A DNA stretch of 34,761 nucleotides from Proteobacteria bacterium UBA4457 (GTDB taxonomy: Bacteria; Pseudomonadota; Gammaproteobacteria; Ga0077536). Both the position numbers and the translations under genes were made by a program. Numbering within the stretch: position 1 is the stretch's first letter; each line of letters begins with the position of its first letter. The stretch covers positions 1 through 34,761 of the forward strand of contig DGOV01000138.1 in the NCBI GenBank assembly GCA_002390205.1, given 5' to 3'. Below are positions 34,386 through 34,761 of the stretch, piece by piece. The notes under the pieces are model-generated. The model saw only the letters and a program-made list of their open reading frames with translations, was not told the origin of the DNA and did no database searches.

Positions 34386-34761
34386 TTAAATGTTTTTCGC
34401 GTATTGATCGAGCATCGGCAAAGCCGCGTCAGCAGGCTGAGGAGGCAGAGCACAAATTACTCTCTTAACGCCCTGATCAGCATGCTTTTTGATCGTATCA
34501 GCATCTGGACATCCCATTCCATAAAAAACTGAAATTTGTAGCGAAGAAGGATCTCTTCCAATAGCGTTACAGGCATCAGCTACATTTTTCATCCCGCCTT
34601 CAAAGTCATACATGCCGCCCAGTGGCATCCATCCGTCACAAAACTCAGCAATATGTGCGGCAGTCTTTGGTCCAGCTGCGCCACCCATAAGGATAGGAGG
34701 ATGAGGTTTAGTAGTCGGCTTTGGCCAAGCCCAGCTACTTTCAAACTGGATATGTTTCCCT
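34386..34761 (-). CDS. LLM class flavin-dependent oxidoreductase, C-terminal part
   Basis: The frame is open to the window edge and ends with TAA at 34388-34386, giving the last 124 residues. HPPILMGGAAGPKTAAHIAEFCDGWMPLGG is the barrel strand and flavin-phosphate loop region of luciferase-like monooxygenases (given in outline, about 22 residues in). The DACNAIGRDPSSLQISVF and QGVKRVICALPP segments are typical of the F420-type subgroup. The N-terminal two thirds lie beyond the window. It differs from the LLM protein at 28178-29179. Confidence 0.85.
   Translation of the reverse strand, partial: GKHIQFESSWAWPKPTTKPHPPILMGGAAGPKTAAHIAEFCDGWMPLGGMYDFEGGMKNVADACNAIGRDPSSLQISVFYGMGCPDADTIKKHADQGVKRVICALPPQPADAALPMLDQYAKNI

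Overview
The window looks like a chromosomal segment of a moderately AT-rich, probably aquatic proteobacterium, most likely a gammaproteobacterium. The evidence is DUF1302/DUF1329 outer-membrane pairs, a TTQ amine dehydrogenase cluster, many acyl-CoA enzymes and flavin-dependent oxidoreductases. Lineage is an inference; no rRNA or phylogenetic marker is present. No tRNA, CRISPR, insertion sequence or phage gene was seen.

Layout. 1-186: tail of a gene cut by the window edge. 259-6833: small-molecule catabolism, namely an N-acyl-D-amino-acid deacylase-type amidohydrolase, two short-chain dehydrogenases, an MFS carrier, a zinc alcohol dehydrogenase and a dienelactone hydrolase. 7028-15758 (+): a ten-gene putative operon. 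It starts with a tryptophan tryptophylquinone amine dehydrogenase (B-E-D-A order) and a cytochrome c, and continues with a GrdB-like gene interrupted by one in-frame TGA. That TGA is followed at the right distance by a bacterial SECIS-like hairpin, so it is called a selenoprotein. The operon ends with DUF1302 and DUF1329 envelope proteins, a His/Met-rich lipoprotein and a DUF5667-like exported protein.

25517-15778 (-): a seven-gene operon, mostly with 4-nt stop/start overlaps. It encodes two HyuA/AcxA-type subunits, an AcxC-type zinc subunit, a HyuB/AcxB-type subunit, a short UroD-like protein, a PaaK-like acyl-CoA ligase and a thiolase. Order and sizes closely parallel the acetophenone carboxylase operon (apc1-5 plus benzoylacetate-CoA ligase) of Aromatoleum. 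The inferred route is ATP-dependent carboxylation of a methyl ketone to a beta-keto acid, CoA activation, then thiolytic cleavage. This operon and the amine dehydrogenase operon converge with about 20 bp between them.

25806-31050: a DUF445 membrane protein, a D-2-hydroxyacid dehydrogenase-type FAD oxidase behind a 24-bp dyad, an LLM oxidoreductase, a DUF3127 protein with an SSB-like C-terminal tip, and a phosphomannomutase/phosphoglucomutase. 31095-31387: a decayed esterase remnant. 34163-31388 (-): two crotonase-fold proteins and a class III CoA-transferase. 34761-34386 (-): the C-terminal part of another LLM oxidoreductase.

The strongest candidates for something undescribed are the selenocysteine-containing GrdB-like protein embedded in a TTQ amine dehydrogenase operon, and the acetophenone-carboxylase-like operon in this setting.
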